Positions 27,873 to 28,281 of a stretch of DNA of 28,281 nt are shown in pieces; within the stretch, counting starts at the first letter, position 1; the number at the start of each line of letters is the position of its first letter. Source of the DNA: Scenedesmus sp. ARA3 (lineage: Eukaryota; Chlorophyta; Chlorophyceae; Sphaeropleales; Scenedesmaceae). The stretch lies in assembly GCA_004335835.1 (NCBI GenBank), contig RWJK01000389.1:1-28281 (forward strand). Direction: 5' to 3'. A program made the translations under genes and the position numbers. The notes beneath the pieces are model-generated. The model was not told the DNA's origin. It saw nothing but the letters and a program-made list of their open reading frames with translations, and did not search any database.

Positions 27873-28281
27873 GGATGCCGCTTAGCACAGTGCTGGTGCT
27901 GATGTTGGTTGCAGTGCATGCCGCTTAGCACAGTGTGTGCTGTTTGCGCTTGATTTGCATCAGATTCTGCTTGATTTCGGCCTACTGAGGTTTGTCAGTG
28001 ATTTGCTGGACCAGATGAGCCTCTTTTGGCTTTGATTGTGAGTGGGCCTGTTGCGCCCCTATGACTCTGCTGTTGGTACAGGATGCCGCTTAGCACAGTG
28101 CTGGTGCTGATGATGGTTGCAGTGGATGCCGCTTAGCACAGTGTGTGCTGTTTGCGCTTGATTTGCGTCAGATTCTGCTTGATTTCGGCCTACTGAGGTT
28201 TGTCAGTGATTTGCTGGACCAGATGAGCCTCTTTTGGCTTTGATTGTGAGTGGGCCTGCTGCGCCCCTATGACTCTGCTGT
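27873..28281. repeat. 208-bp tandem satellite, two units, reaching the window edge
   Basis: Unit 1 is 27873-28080; unit 2 starts at 28081 and is cut at the window end. I count four substitutions in 201 aligned bases (about 98% identity). Inside each unit the motif ATGCCGCTTAGCACAGTG occurs twice, 44 bp apart. No coding signal. It may continue as a longer array beyond the window. Confidence 0.95.

Noticed and set aside
1..28281. Transposon, IS element, tRNA or rRNA genes
   Set aside because: No transposase or reverse transcriptase motifs, terminal inverted repeats, or tRNA/rRNA signatures were recognised on reading both strands by eye.

Overview
The window looks like nuclear DNA of a green alga, probably a chlorophycean (Sphaeropleales-like; inference from style, not from a marker). 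Five protein genes can be read. All are intron-rich with GTGAG/GTAAGT-type donors, the proteins are Ala/Gln-rich, CAG/CTG microsatellites are everywhere, and no bacterial operon layout or ribosome-binding site is seen. I rebuilt the exons by hand from splice consensus, reading phase and family similarity.

Layout: (1) 842-10998, minus: a 16-exon organelle-type Xaa-Pro aminopeptidase (M24B), 728 codons, all five metal ligands present. (2) 11336-17430, plus: a 13-exon kanadaptin-like FHA protein, 856 codons, divergent from gene 1 across a 337-bp shared promoter. (3) 19093-21024, minus: exons of an unrecognised polytopic membrane protein, ends unresolved. (4) 22125-23848, minus: a 4-exon mitochondrial pyruvate carrier subunit (MPC2 type), 105 codons. 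(5) 24422-27359, plus: a 6-exon WD40 propeller protein, 581 codons, divergent from gene 4. The right edge is a 208-bp tandem satellite. The genes are housekeeping functions (peptide turnover, nuclear FHA protein, pyruvate import, WD40 scaffold) and do not form an evident pathway.

The striking feature is an architecture of 'exon echoes'. Many introns carry tandem partial copies of the neighbouring exon, including its splice junction. Acceptor-side copies always lie upstream of the full exon and donor-side copies downstream, with spacings of roughly 90-210 bp. One aminopeptidase exon has seven extra acceptor-side copies; another has three heads and three tails around the intact exon. In six of the best-conserved echoes I count 42 synonymous codon differences against 1 replacement relative to the full exon. 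That is not expected of free intronic debris. It suggests used alternative exons, copies from a diverged allele or paralogue, or haplotype mis-assembly. Similar echoes occur in the FHA, pyruvate-carrier and WD40 genes.
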